Shown here piece after piece: positions 5,839 to 6,294 of a DNA stretch of 6,294 nucleotides. The stretch spans positions 1-6,294 of the forward strand of contig CAZRAD010000145.1 in NCBI GenBank assembly GCA_964597945.1, in the 5' to 3' direction. The stretch is from JAPEKQ01 sp964597945. Its GTDB lineage: Bacteria; Joyebacterota; Joyebacteria; Joyebacterales; Joyebacteraceae. How positions within the stretch are numbered: the first letter of the stretch is position 1; the number at the start of each line of letters is the position of its first letter. The notes under the pieces were generated by a model, which worked only from the letters and a program-made list of their open reading frames with translations, searched no databases and was not told where the DNA came from. The position numbers were made by a program, and so were the translations under genes.

Positions 5839-6294
5839 CTACACCTTCTCGGTGATCGACTTGCCCTGCATGAAGAGCAGCAGGTAGTCGCGGCTGCCGG
5901 CTTTCGAGTCGGTCCCCGACATGTTGAATCCGCCGAACGGGTGCACGTCAACCAGCGCGCCCGTGCACTTGCGGTTCAGGTAGAGGTTGCCGACGTGGAA
6001 CTCGCGGCGCGCCCGCTCGAGCTTCTCGCGGTTGGCCGAGTAGAGAGCGCCGGTGAGACCGTACTCTGTGTCGTTGGCGATGCGGAGCGCGTCGTCGAAG
6101 TCCTGCGCCTTGATGACTGCGCACACCGGACCGAAGATCTCCTCCTGCCCGATGGTGTCCCGCGACTTCACGTCCGCGATGATGGTCGGCTCGATGAAGA
6201 ACCCGTCGCCCGCGCCCTCGGCGGCCTTGCCGCCCAGCATGAGGCGTCCGCCCTCCTTCTGACCGATCTCGATGTACTTGAGGATGGAGTCCAT
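5839..6294 (-). CDS. pruA: L-glutamate gamma-semialdehyde (1-pyrroline-5-carboxylate) dehydrogenase, C-terminal part
   Basis: These are the last 151 codons, with a TAG stop at 5841-5839, of a cytoplasmic NAD-dependent aldehyde dehydrogenase. It oxidises glutamate gamma-semialdehyde to glutamate, the second step of proline degradation. Family members of the RocA/PruA type are about 515-540 residues, so roughly 370 residues, including the catalytic cysteine, lie beyond the right edge. The Met at the window edge is an internal residue. In the visible part, 'EEIFGPV' (fragment residues 51-57) carries the Glu that contacts the nicotinamide ribose, 'NDTEYGLTGALYS' (74-86) is a conserved ALDH block, and 'NLYLNRKCTGALV' and 'PFGGFNMSGTDSKAG' (119-133) are diagnostic of P5C dehydrogenases and bind the substrate. 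'DYLLLF' near the end also fits. A proline dehydrogenase may lie upstream, but this cannot be seen. Identity is very secure; the choice of pruA over rocA is nomenclature. Confidence 0.95.
   Translation of the reverse strand: MDSILKYIEIGQKEGGRLMLGGKAAEGAGDGFFIEPTIIADVKSRDTIGQEEIFGPVCAVIKAQDFDDALRIANDTEYGLTGALYSANREKLERARREFHVGNLYLNRKCTGALVDVHPFGGFNMSGTDSKAGSRDYLLLFMQGKSITEKV

Noticed and set aside
5661..5951. Minus-strand open frame of 96 codons across the dehydrogenase end and the terminator
   Set aside because: It overlaps the well-identified dehydrogenase frame and runs through a strong terminator hairpin. Its Arg/Ser/Cys-rich composition is that of a shadow frame.

Overview
This window looks like a G+C-rich bacterial genome fragment, roughly 60% by eye, with every supportable gene on the minus strand. 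The best lineage clue is the 1714-residue secreted protein. It combines a gingipain-type C25 peptidase, VCBS/FG-GAP propeller repeats, a parallel beta-helix and a C-terminal 'PNPFNP...T' FlgD-like/type IX-like sorting domain. That style of modular exoprotein is common in the Fibrobacteres-Chlorobi-Bacteroidetes (FCB) superphylum and in uncultured relatives such as Eisenbacteria, Krumholzibacteria, Latescibacteria or Zixibacteria. No rRNA or phylogenetic marker is present, so this placement is an inference.

Layout, in the direction of minus-strand transcription: (1) 6294-5839 is the C-terminal 151 codons of a 1-pyrroline-5-carboxylate (glutamate gamma-semialdehyde) dehydrogenase, entering from outside the window. 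(2) 5838-5510 is a 329-base intergenic region. It holds a perfect G+C-rich terminator hairpin (5752-5777), a weak nested inverted repeat (5664-5748), a sigma70-like promoter whose spacer contains a run of nine G (5587-5618), and a leader that can pair with its own ribosome binding site (5516-5559). (3) 5509-365 is the giant secreted C25 peptidase, with a TTG start. (4) 355-2 is the start of a second secreted protein, running off the left edge. It begins 9 bases after the peptidase stop codon, and its Shine-Dalgarno overlaps that stop.

The dehydrogenase is a housekeeping enzyme of proline catabolism and appears to end its own transcription unit. The peptidase and the downstream signal-peptide protein form a separate, tightly coupled unit encoding exported proteins. 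The most notable features are the homopolymer in the promoter spacer (possible phase variation), the self-pairing leader, the domain architecture of the peptidase, and the truncated, translationally coupled downstream gene. No CRISPR array, tRNA, rRNA or mobile element was seen.
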